Below are positions 1 through 12,900 of a stretch of DNA of 64,000 nucleotides, one piece after another. The notes beneath the pieces are model-generated. The model made no database searches and had not been told where the DNA came from. It saw only the letters and a program-made list of their open reading frames with translations. The position numbers were made by a program, and so were the translations under genes. The stretch spans positions 13,499,111-13,563,110 of the forward strand of contig CM037836.1 in assembly GCA_021234535.1 (NCBI GenBank), written 5' to 3'. Source of the stretch: Stichopus chloronotus (Eukaryota > Echinodermata > Holothuroidea > Aspidochirotida > Stichopodidae). The first letter of the stretch is position 1. The number at the start of each line of letters is the position of its first letter.

Positions 1-836
1 GATATTCAAGACTGTTCGTAGTTCTGAATATTCAGTGGTCATTGTAACATATGTGATAATGATGTCATGGTTACACATGTCTTTGTGTGAAGTGGCTTGA
101 GGACATACCTCGCTAGGAAGACTAGTACCATGAACAAATCGTCAGATGTTGGCTCATGTTTATAAGTTTTTTTCATTTCAGCTACCATGTTGGAATCAGT
201 TCGTTACTCTAGGTAGATCTCTATTGGTTACAATCTCACTTAGGTTTTGAAGATTGACATCCTAGTTCTCAAGATTCAGTGATGATTGTAACAAATGTAA
301 TCATTATGCAATTGTTATGCATACCATTGTAGTGAAAAATTGTAAACACTGTTCTTCAAGGGGACTTGGAGAGATCTTGTGTATGAAGTGCAGGTGTGTC
401 AAAGTGGTGACGAAATGCCTTTCCTTTTTGATATAGAACTTCATTTGAGTGACCATATATACTATGGATAGTTTTTCTTTATAAAATGTCAATGTAAACT
501 GGTAACTTTTCACTACATTGCTAAAACCATGGAATGTACATTTGTGTAATGTGGATGAGTGGCCTTGAACAGGGTTGGGGTAGTTCAAATAGGAGTGTGT
601 ATTTTGGGGCTGAGGAATAGACGACTTCACCTGGACAGGAAAATGACACCAAAGACTCGAGGAGGAGATACGGTGAGCATGTGAAAGTTGTATTCAAGCT
701 TAGGTTGATGATCAAAAAACAAAAAGAAAAAAATTTGTAGTGAGTGTTTCAACAGTGTATGGAGACTAGAATTTTGTTTTCGTAGTAATTTTTGTTTTTT
801 CCCCTTTGGATTTTTTTTCTTCCTTTGTTTTTACAG
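1..836 (+). other. Intron of the laminin gene (left window edge)
   Basis: No exon is seen before the acceptor at 835-836. The stretch must be intronic because the first visible exon begins inside an L4 domain in phase (one base completes a split codon). Two weakly similar segments (about 9-55 and 255-298, sharing 'TTCAGTG' and 'GATTGTAACAAATGT'-like text) suggest an old local duplication. Nothing else is recognised. Confidence 0.6.
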
Positions 837-963
837 TGTCTCTTGGGTTTATTTCCTGAAGGCCACTCCCCCATCAGATCCCCTCTATGACTCCAATGCA
901 CCTAGAGCATTTCCAGTTGAAGAGTGCTCTTGTGGAGTTGGATATGAAGGCCTCTCTTGCCAG
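837..963 (+). CDS. LAMA: Laminin alpha exon 1 in window: end of L4 and start of split LE
   Basis: Acceptor TTTTTACAG, donor CAG|GTTTGT. One base completes a codon; the exon then encodes a segment ending VEECSCGVGYEGLSCQ, the hallmark junction where an L4 (laminin IV) domain re-enters its split LE domain. Ends in phase 0. Confidence 0.9.
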
Positions 964-3900
964 GTTTGTGGAGTCCAAACTAATTTTTCTTGTCTTCGTT
1001 TTCAGCCAGGATAGACTCTGCTCTTTCACGGGAAGATGACATAATGTTGTTGTGTGTTGTCAAACAGTGTCCTGCAGGGATCTGCCCATGCTATTCTGTT
1101 CCCCTTTTCAAAAATAACTTTCGCCTAAGACTAACTACAACTTGCCAAACCTGCCTGGGACTGCAGTCTCTATCTGGTGCTCACAAATCTTGTGTATATT
1201 CCTGAATGTTAGGGTCTTAATTCTTTGCTTAATAATTCCATGCAGAATGTGAGAAAAATATATTGTGATAGCTGTACAAAACATTCAACTTCACTAAAGT
1301 CATCGCAGATGTACCCTAAGCCTTTTCATGTAGCCAGTCTGTAGTAATGTGACACAGTTTGCATGGGCTCCTATTGATAGTGAATTCCTCACCCATTGAC
1401 CCCCCTCTGGATCCCAAATAGGTGGCAGTCAGAAGCGATACTCTCATGCTCCTTTTTATGATGTTACAGATCTGTGTTGTACTCTGCTACTTCTAACTCA
1501 TACACTACCTACAATACTTGCAATATGGTTAGACAGTAAATGTTGAGCGTAATGTTGGCCCAGAACCAACAGTTAATAGGGAAACCTGGAAATGAGAAAT
1601 TAGACTTTTTTGTACAGAAGTACTGAATACCCTGCAGCACCAGTTGCATTGATAAAATGGCATACGATTTATGCATGTTGTTACCTACATTATTGACTGC
1701 CAAATTGCATCAAATCCTTCCTCATTTTTTTTCTTGTTTTTTCTATCTTGTACCTTAGAATTGTGCCAGGGGGTTCTTCAGACAAAATGTTAGTGTCCAT
1801 CCATTTCTGGGTACCTGTCAACCTTGCCAGTGTAACAATCACAGCGACATATGCGATGTCAACACTGGAGAATGCTTACAGTGCCTCCATAATACAGAAG
1901 GTAGGTTTGCTAACCTCTGCAATGATAGACCGAGGTTCAGAGTAAAGAGGAAGTTTCCCCTCAGTTGGGTGTGATGAACTGTCTCTTTGACCCGTTAAAT
2001 CCTCTCAACGTGATTTGCTTATCATATCTGTGGTGTGTTGCATCAATTCATTCATGTCATTCATGACAGAATGTGAGTCCTAAGGAATGAGCACTTTTAA
2101 ATGACCCACTCATATCTCTAGGGTATTCAACGTTTTTCTCATCTGTGCTTTCTGACAGGTGTTAGCTGCGAACTGTGTGCAGAGGGCTACTATGGGCAGG
2201 CCACCACAGGAACAGAATCAGATTGCCTACAATGCCCCTGCACCAACCTGACGACGGTCACCCCATCTTGCGATGTCATCAACGGGTTACTGGTTTGTCT
2301 ACATTGCTCCAGAGGTCACACAGGGCCACTTTGCCAGCAGTAAGTAATTCATACTGAATTGATTGAATCTGCTGAAAATCCTGTTTTTCATACCACACTA
2401 AGACAAAGCACAAGTGTGGTGTATCTTGTTACCAACCTCATCGCTGTAGGTAATTTTATCATGTCACAGTGTTTCTATTCCACTCAGGTAGCAAACAATA
2501 ATGCAGTTAATTAGACATTGAAATGCTCACTGATAGGTTTTCTTGAGCTGTATGTATGTCATATCATGGCAGAGGATACTAGGCAAAAATATATAACTGA
2601 AAAGTAAAGGTGGTTGCCTGACTATTTTAACGAAATCAGTTCGTCATTTTTTGTACTCGACTGCATCCGTAAACTAGAAATGGACATCTCAGAGGGGAAA
2701 TATAAGCATTTACAGTAGTAGAGAAACTATCCCCGAAGATGAAATTCCAATCAGAAAACTAAGGGCAAACTTTGTGGATGTAATGTTTTTGTCATTTTTA
2801 ACAAGAGGGTAAACTTGTCTGGCTCTTTAACTGACAGGGATATTTTTTAAATTATTTTTTGGCCCTTGTCTAATTTGACAGATGTGAAGACTTCTATTAT
2901 GGTCTACCAAATCAGCCAGGGGGCTTTTGTTCTCAGTGTGATTGTAACAACAACACAAACCAGTGTGACCCCATCACTGGTATGTGTCTCAATTGTCAGT
3001 TCAGGACAGAAGGATTTAACTGTGAAAGATGTCAGAATTTTCTCTTTGGAAATGCCTCCGAAAGGGATTGTCAAGGTGAGTGAACTGATGAATCGATTTC
3101 CAAAGTTAAACTTTGTTCTGGTGAAGTTGGAGAAAAATTGCTCGCCATACTGTCCTAAGTAGTCACATTTTGCAGACAGTAGCAAGTAAACTGATATTAC
3201 AAAAAGTCCAAAGATAGATAGAGCTTTAAAAGATAATTTATAACATCTTTGGCTCCAAAGATGTTGAAGTATGTTGCATTTTTGCATTTTGTAATGATGA
3301 GAAAATATTGTGGATTGTGTGTAATGAAGGATAACAGATGCAATGATATTGTCTTGATTATTTTGTAGTCATTGTTGGTAATACTAAACTAACTGAGGCA
3401 TTAGAACTGTTACATTTAGTGATGAGTCTATACGCCTGTTGTTCAATACCACGTTGTAATTCTCTGCTGCGAATTTCATCTGAATGCGTTCTTCTCTCCT
3501 GTCATACATTTGTCAAGACTGTAACTGCGAACCTGAGGGCTCTGTTCATCTTATGTGTGACAGCATCTCCGGCCAGTGTGCGTGCCTCTCAAATGTCACA
3601 GGCAGACAGTGCAGTCAGTGCATGCCAAATTTCTATGGCTATGGGAACTCGGAAGGTTGTCGCCCCTGCGACTGTAATCCGTTTGGTTCGGCCAACACGC
3701 AGTGCTCCGACACAGGCTCATGTCAATGCTTTGGGGATGCAGCTGGTGAGAAGTGTGACCAGTGTGTGCCAGGGAGCTTTGGATTACCTCTCGCTCAATG
3801 TCAATGTAAGTATGTATCACTTGATTATAAAGCCCTTCTGGCCGATGGGTACCAAAGTGTCAATCAATTACAAAACTCCTTTCATCTCATTTATGGCAAA

Positions 3901-6900
3901 GTATTACTCTGCAGACAAGCAAGTAACTAGTAACTATGCATCACCCCATCTTACAGATTGGTAACTAGGTTCCTCTATGTGAAACTAGTCTCACAATTTC
4001 TGAAAACCAAACTGGTGGGTAATGCATGTGGTAATTGTAACTTTCCTGTCATTTAGAACACAAGACTTCAATGCCTCCATAATGATTTTGAGCTTTCAAT
4101 TAAACTTATGAAAGCAGTGTTTGGTCCTATAGCGATATGCTGTCCAATGTCAGACTTGCTTTTTAATGAACGCTGTATTCCTAATTCATCTAGCGTGCAG
4201 CTGCGATCCCATGGGCACCATCGGTGGAGCGGGAGCTCCGTGCGATCCGGTGGATGGACGGTGCCCCTGCGTAGATGGCGTCACGGGTAGACAGTGCAAT
4301 GAGTGCAGTGCTGGGTACATTAACTTTCTGAATGGAGCTTGTTCCAGTAAGTTTTATTTTTCATTCTAGCTTACCTTTTGTTTCGAGCGTCAATCTTCCA
4401 CCTGACATGAAATTTTGAGATGATGTGACATTTTGTAATCCTTTTTAATTAATTTAAAGTAGCCTCCCATGTGTCTACAAAATTCTGCTTTCTTCAGGAT
4501 GATCAAAGCTTGGCTTGCCTAATGAGTATTGTACATTTTTTCTTTTCTTTCATTTGTTTGTTATCTTTTGCAGTGCTCCTCTCACATGTTTGCGCATTCT
4601 TTCAGTTTAATGGTTGTAAGAGTGAGAAATATGTGCGACGAAATTCATGAATTATGCTTTTGTCATCCCTCACTCTTCCTACTGCTACCTCAGAATTACT
4701 TCTCACTTCTATCCCCTTTTTGCATCTCCTCGCGCATTTTTAAGAGTGCGACCTGTGCGTGGAGACCTTGATAAATTCAACTTTGGGTCTCGACGACATC
4801 CTGACGAATCTGTCCACCAAGTTGGAGGTCGCACGTCAGCTCTCCGAGAGAGATCAGACGTTGGTGACCTTGGCACCCCAGATAGATGACTCTCTCCTTC
4901 AAATGAGGTCACTCCTGAATCAGCTCACCATCCTGAAGGTGCAGCTGGAAGGTATAAATATCCAAAGCCTGACCGACCTCTCTGACGATCTTACCACCGA
5001 GGTGAGTTTACCGCCGACGTCGACGATAACTTGAATCTCTGTGATTGAAATTTCCAAGGCCATCCGGGAAATGCTTCTCATGTTGCTGTGGACTTGGGTT
5101 TGTGTTGATTGTGCTGCTTTATGTCTGTGATCTTTGTTGTGACTACACCAGCAGATTGAGATACAAACATTCTCTTGACGGTATCCACACGACCCAAGGT
5201 TGTTGATTTTTTTTATTTTTAAAAAGAAATCAGTGATTTAAATCAGTGATTTAAATCAATTTAAATCGTGATTTTTTTTTTTACAAAAATGCTGATTTTA
5301 ATCATGATTTCAGTCAGCTTTATATAAATTAAACAACCCTGACAGGACCTATCAAATCTTAGGTCTTATGCGAGTGCCATCGTTGGATATGATGGTGTTG
5401 TGAAGTCATGTTTCCTACATCAGTTCTTTGATCATAACATCAGTACTAACTGCCATCTTAGTTCAGTTTGTCTATCTGAAAGACATTCAGTGTTGTTGCT
5501 TTCATTGAATCGCTGCTACTGATAACATGATGATAATTATTCCCAATGACTGCCCAGTCCATTTCTCACCAGTTACCCGCCTGCTTGATTTAACACGACC
5601 CCGATCAACCGTGTTTATAGTGTAGATAACTATCTCTTCTGACTAGTGAATCAGAAACCACAAGAATCTCATGTAACCATGGTAAGCAACCACCACCACT
5701 AATGTCTCACAATTTATTCTGGCCAGTGAAATTCAGGAGCGGTAATGAAGTGAGCCATTAAATGCAATTACTGCAAGAGCCTGAGTTGAGGCCCGCCGGA
5801 CTTAGCTGACTCTGCCGGCTCGTGGACCATTTTAACGTTGCGACAATTTGACATAGTGATAGGTGTGGAACGAAATCTACTTACCATAACGTGGAAAGAC
5901 TTATTGCAGTATTTTTCCTGAAACTTGTTGCATGGCCTATCAGAGAGACATTTTATTCTGCAATAAATTCCTTTAATAGGAGCCTCACAAATATTCTTCT
6001 TTCCTGTTTGAGGTAATTAATAATAAGCACATGGTGTAGATGTTTGGTCTTAATTTTCATTGCTCTGTGATGGGAGCCAGGTGCATTTTCAATAAAGCCT
6101 ACTGCTGCACTTGTTTAGATTTATCTATTTTTTTATCCTCAGGTGTCAACAGCTGCGACTGAGACTCTTGCCCACATCACCTCCAGCCAAGCAGAACTTG
6201 TCAGGATTGACGCCATTAACCAAGACGCCTCATCTGCATTACAGAGCGCTCAAGACTTGGAGGTGGCGGCGGCTAGATACGTAGCCATGGCGACCGGCTG
6301 GAACGCTACTTCTAGCAGGATGGTCAGAGAGGCAGAAGTTATTCTAGCAGAAATCATGCAAATGAATTTTGATACCCTTAGTGTAATAGCCAGAACGGAA
6401 CTGCAACGAAGCGAAAGCCTATTACTCAGTACTGTTGAGTACAGTGGTGGAATAAACCAACAGGTGAGGAAGTTATGAAAAGCTGTAAATTATTTATCTC
6501 TATTTGTTCCTTGGCATGTACATGCCAGTAGTTGCTAATCTTTGATAAAAAAGATAGGAAAGCATTTGTGATTTTGAACAAATTTGGTGATAAAAATGAT
6601 TAAATGATCAGTGACCTAAATGCCAGCTACATCAGTTTCTTCCTTGAATGCAGGTCGATTCTATCATTGCACCAGGAAGCAGATTAGCTTTCACAGTTTG
6701 TAGGGCTTGAAGCCTTCTATTATAAAACTGCTCAAAAACCACAGATTCAGGTGAATAGCATCTGCTTTATCTATTTACATGACAGATTGACAATGAGTAT
6801 ATGAGTCAGGGGGCATAAGCATATGCCCCCACTTCTGTCAAAAATGGTGGATTTATTGGGACAAATCAGACATCAAGAGAATAAAATATGCCCTCAGGCT

Positions 6901-9900
6901 GTTGGCAGGCCATTGCTACCCTTTAAATGCCTTGGAAGGGCAATTTTCTTCGATCTAGGAGATACATTTTTCCAAAATTTTCTGGTACATTTTGTGCAAA
7001 CCCATGGTGGTGCTTCGCTAAGTCTTCCACAATCCTCATCCCCCATTCCAAAATCCTTGGTGTCTTGGAAAGGGATACTGTAGTTCTGTATAACACTGTA
7101 ACTTGCCGCCCAAAAGTAACCCTTATGATGCCATTGGTGCCAGAATGAAAGCCGAGCCCCAAATTCAGGGGAACTTCTGAATCTTAATTCGGGCAAAAGT
7201 CATCCCTGCCTCCAGAAATATTGATCCTGTATGCCTATGAGTGTGACAATGTACTTTTGTTCAGCAAAATGGGATGGAATCCCAGATAAATTATTCCTGC
7301 ATACTTTCAAGATAGGGCAAAATTGATATCAAGAGATCATCACTTACCTATTCATCATTTATTTGTTTCGACTTGTTTCGACTACTATAATTTTTCCCTC
7401 GACGTCGAACAGTCCGTGGAGGCATCCGATCTCCGTGGATTTCTTGAGTCTACCGAACAGAGACTGAGAGAACTGGATGCCAGCATCACGACAGTTCAAG
7501 GATCCTTGGATGCTGTCAATTCAGATTTATCAGAAATAAATAGACTCCTGGAAGAAAGAGATGTGAGTGGAGAAAAGCACATAACATATAAATGCATCAT
7601 AGTGTCATCAGTAATGTATCATCAATAATCTATTGTAGTATTATCAGTGATGTATTATATCATCACTAATGCTTCTTAGTATCATCAATAATGTATTGCA
7701 GTATCATCAGTAATATGTTGAGTATCATCAATGATGTATCATAATGTCATCGATAATGGATAATAATATGATTGATGTATTGCAGCATCTTCAGTACTGT
7801 ATGGTAGTATTGTCAGTAATGTATCATAGTATCATCAACAATGTGCCATGGTATCATCAATAAAGAAATGAAGTATCATTAATAATGTATTGCAGTATCT
7901 TGAATACTGTATTGTATCATCAGTAATGTATCATAGTGTCATCAACAATGCATCATGATGTATCATCAATTTATTTTCTCAGGTGTCCATTAAAGTGGAA
8001 ATCAGTGTATTTTATGACTTATCTTTGTTAGCAGAACACCTCATTAGAATGGAAAATACTTGACAATTAATGCTTCTTGCTATTAGCAGTAGACCTCACC
8101 TTCATAGTTAATATGTAACAGTATAGTTCTCACTGTTGTATCAAACACGCTACTCAAGTTGTACCCCCTTGATCGGTATCGGCAAGTGTAGTAATTAATG
8201 AAACAAAGCACTGTATTTAAATTGTAATTGCACTGTAGTAACTACAAACTGATCTCCTCATTACTGTGCCATCAAGGGGGACAGGAGTTGTCCCAGGGGC
8301 AATTCTCCCGGCTAGGATTGTTTATGTGCGAAATGGCTGGAGAAGATTGTCCGAGGGGGGATTTTCCAGGGGAAAATCGTACGAAGTGAAGTTTTCAGGT
8401 CACGAATGCTATTGTTGTGGTCCAAATGTTTCCTAATTAGAATATAATTTACATTGCATGATATTTATCATGGCATCAGGCCGAACAAGACAAAAGTAAG
8501 GTATCGATTTGTTAAACGAAGGGTAACTCAGAAACTTGAAACTGGTAACCATGGTTATTTCAAATGCTATACGTATTATGGGTTTCAAATAAAATATAGA
8601 GCAAGGTGTGTTCATGTTTTTTTTTTCTGCACTTTTCTTGGATAATTTGAACCCCAGACACTCGAAGAAAGAGCAGAGAACCTCGTGGGACAAACGGAGA
8701 GCAAATTGCTGATGGCAACCTCTCTTTTGAGTCAAGCTGGTACTTCCATAGAGGCAGCCAACCAGGCACTGCTGGACACTCAGCTGATCATCAATGGCAA
8801 TCCAATCGGGAACCAGGGTGTACCTGTCCCAGAGAATGTGGACCAGAGGGGTGAGATGTCTTTGGTTTGTAGCATCGGTTCTGGTAGGGTGAAAGTTTTA
8901 GGGATTTCAAGAGGCAGAACAGAGGTTACTCCATGAAAGAATGCAACTGAGCTTCAAAAGACTTTCTTCTGCTACGGTATAACAAATATCAACACATTTT
9001 TAGTGGGAAAGAAAGAAAAAAAGTTTTAGGAGATGTAGAGTGAAATGCATCTTGTCTTAACTTAGTTTGGGCTATATCAGCTGCTGGATTACTTGATCAT
9101 GGCAACAGCATTCATTAACTGTATATTATGACTTGCTTACTACAAGATCATTTTAGTTTCATTTAGATAAAATTGATTTAGCAAGATATATCACTAAAAG
9201 TGACTGCAAAGCTTTTTGGTGGCTCTTTCATCTAAAAGGCTCAACATATCAAACCCCTCTGTATCGAAATATTCTTCGTGTGTCTCAAGTCAACATTGAA
9301 TGTTTGAATAACATTAATCCGGATGTGTGGCTTTACATACATTGAATTGTTAAATTACATTCTACAACCTTGAAGGGCTTAAATGATCTGGCAATCAAAT
9401 TCCAAATCTTTTTTGTCTGCATTCATCTACACTATTTTTTAAACCAGAAATGATCGGCAAGTATTCATCTTAAAGGGATCTATTAAAAGTTGCATACTAC
9501 ATTTTTTAGCGCTGTTGTTTTTTTGTTTTTTTTTGTGGTCGTGTAAGTTTACGATATTGTTTTGCTGGTTTATCTGCTTGATCATTCTAGGTGTAAACGG
9601 TTGGAATGAGGCCAGGTCGTCGGTGGAAAGTATGTTGGATTTTGTCAGTCAACTAGAGACGCAGCTTTCCCTCGCTGTGTCGAATGCAGAAAGACATGCT
9701 CAGAACTTGCAACTGGAGACATTGTCTTCGCAAAAGTAACAGTTAGATTTCTTTTAATGTCATGAATTGTATTCACCTATTTTCAGACACTCAGATTTGA
9801 AGAAAAAGCATTTTGGTTTGTTACAATAATCTCAAATTGCAAAACAGGTCTTGTTATCCAATTTTGTATTGCTCACAAACTGACACTCAGCTTAAGAAAT

Positions 9901-12900
9901 AATAAACTAAGAAATGCCTTGGTCATGCTGAGTACTCTCTAGCCAAATTTTTTGGTGTAATTATTTTCAAAATTTGGCTGTGTTTTTGGAGCATGAGCAA
10001 TAATTAATAATTGTCAAGATACAATGCAGTCTTTTAATGTTTGTGATAACATTAAAGACATTTCACTTGAAAAGGGTGTTCCGAACGGAAGGAATAGCAT
10101 TCCTAATTGTTTAAAATTACATAAAAAAATTATGATACCAGTTAACATGTCATTAGGGTAGATTCCATGCCAGAAACTTATTCCAAATTTTTCTGCAGTA
10201 TTCTGACTAATTCTACTTTGTCTTTTGTAAATCGTAGATTCTCACGTTGCCAATAACAGCATGAATAATATTTTGTAAATGTTCCAGACAAAAATTACAT
10301 TCTCACATTGGTCAGTAATGCAGTAGGTAATATTTTCAAAGTATTGCAATGGAGCGATCCATCATTAGATTACCAGATTAAATCAGTCCAGATTTGATCC
10401 AGATTTTGTCACCGATTAACAGGGCGGGATGGATGACTGGGTCATTCGTCACTATCACAGCAAGCGCTCCACCGCTGTTTCACCGTCTCGCCTGATTTTG
10501 GCACCCTCCTCCCTCATAGGAAGCTTCTCCACCCGTCTCTTTTATGTCTTCGATCATTGTGTTGTGGTGGTGAGGGCATGAGTTAAGGAAGAATGGTGAT
10601 CATGTTCTGAGGAAAGCACTAGAGTTTAAAGTGAATGAACCAAGAAAGCGTGGAGGCCCAACAAAGATGTGGAAGAGACAGTTGGAGGAGGTTCTCACCA
10701 ATACTTTGACAGTAATTCAGTGTGACAATGCATTATTTATCATTATTACCATTGTTCAACATATCCTGATTTCTCTCATCAGCATACTAGGAAACACATT
10801 TGCAGTCAATCAACTGGCCTACCAAGCGGTTTCATCTTTTCAAAAGGTATAACATTTTTATGACAACTCAGAAGTACTCACCAATATCATATCTGGATGC
10901 ACCTCATGATTGATGTTGTTCTTCTGAGGTTCATGTCTCGTAAAGCATTTTTTGGTTTCGATGATAATCGTAACCTTTGTAATCATGCATGGTTGTGCGT
11001 GTGCGTGTGTTTGTATGTATGTTTGTGACGCCCTACCTTGTAAACACGATATCTCAAGAAGGGAAGCTTGGAGAGATCTCATATTTGGTATGTAGGTGTA
11101 TCACATTGAGTAGAAGAACCCTATTGTTTTTGGTGGAGGTCAAAGGTCATTTGGGGTCAACAGGGGTCAAATTGTGAAAACCTTGTAAACACGATATCTC
11201 AAGAAGGGAAACTTGGACAGATCTCATATCTGATATGTAGATGTACTACATTGAGTAGAAGAACCCTAGTGTTTTTGGTGGAGGTCAAAGGTCATTTGGG
11301 GTCAACAGGGGTCAAACTGTGAAAACCTTGTAAACACGATATCTCAAGAAGGGAAGCTTGGACAGATCTCATATTTGGTATGTAGATGTACCACATTGAG
11401 TAGAAGAACCCTATTGTTTTTGGTGGAGGTCAAAGGTCATTTGGGGTCAACAGGGGTCAAATTGTAAAAGCCTTGTAAACACGATATCTCAAGAAGGGAA
11501 GCTTGGACAGATCTCTTATTTGGTATGTAGGTGTATCCTTTTGAGTACAAGAACGCTATTATTTTAATGTAGGTCAACGATCACTTGAGGTCAACAAGGG
11601 TCAAACTGTGAAAAAATTGTAAATAAACTGTGTCAATATACCTGGCATACATAGCATCGCAGCTAACATGTATACCAAACCTACCAGGTACACTTAGAAA
11701 GGTGGATAATACTTAGCAAAAAGTAAAGCCGTGTGAAGGAAGCAATTGATACCTGCTCGCTTGCTCAGGTAGTCTTTCAGAGAGAATGCAAGTGAACTGC
11801 AAACATATGCAAACCTTCACACAATGGCCCTTGTGCTTCATTGCCCAATGGATGGTTGCAATATACATGCTATAGTTAGAAGTATGAAATTGGAATAGCC
11901 CGTGATTAGGGGTTACAGAAAATTCCAAGACACAGGCCTCAAGTTGTGTACACAAAAGCTGTGCACCTTGCAGGGCACATCAAACACAAATTAGCATTCT
12001 AGTAGAAAGATAAAAAACTTGGCAACAATGGAACATCAAAATAAGTAAAAATGTTTGTAAGACATAAAAACAATAAAAAAAAATGCTCCTAAGCAGATCA
12101 TCGAAACCACAATGCATTTCTGCATTCTGGTTTTACTTATTCATTTAAAGTCGGAATGTGAGTTGTACTGGCAATTGCCTGGTCACCTGTCTTTCTTCTT
12201 GATTAGTGTTTCAGGGCAGAGACAGTAGAAGAAAAGATCACCTGTCACAAAATCTGAAAGATAACTTTGCACTCATCTTCCAGATAATTGCATATGAGAA
12301 TTGTCTTGACATTTTCATCTGCCCTACAAAATTCAGAACCTCCAAGAAAGCATAGCAGTCAATCGCCGTTACTTGAAATCAAACAGATCAATGGGAATAA
12401 ATATCAATATTTATTTATGCAAAATTGGGGCATAAGAAATCTTTTTTTGTTAGTGGCTATGACTTACTCTGCTGAATTTGACTTTTCTCTGACAAATTTT
12501 TCAGCTCATATTCCATCTTCAAATGACTGAATCAAATTCACCTTTATCTCCATCACACAACAGTACATTTTGCTGTGATACAATATTCTCCACTTATCGA
12601 CACTTTGATTTCATTTCATTTATTAAACCCAGTATAAATGGCAAGCATTCATAAAAGGCAGTATAACAATATTCAGAAATCAAAGTAGTAAAAATATTGC
12701 AACAAAGATTAAATGATTTACAAAAGGTATAAAAGTATGAAAGTAACGATTAAAATTGTTAGAATTTTCATATGTAAAAAAGAAGGCACTCAATAACACT
12801 ACAGAAGCGGTACTAAATTATCTGATTGGATGAGTACTGCATCACAATAAATGAATGAATTCTTAAAAAAGTTGGATTCTATATTTTGGCAAGATGGAAG

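Noticed and set aside
6894..7196. 100-residue minus-strand ORF
   Set aside because: Lies in a dispersed repeat; the related copy at 49740-50060 does not keep the frame.
10631..10852. Single ORF joining a LINE fragment to laminin exon 12
   Set aside because: The frame is continuous by chance; the laminin exon has its own acceptor at 10781-10782 with matching phase.
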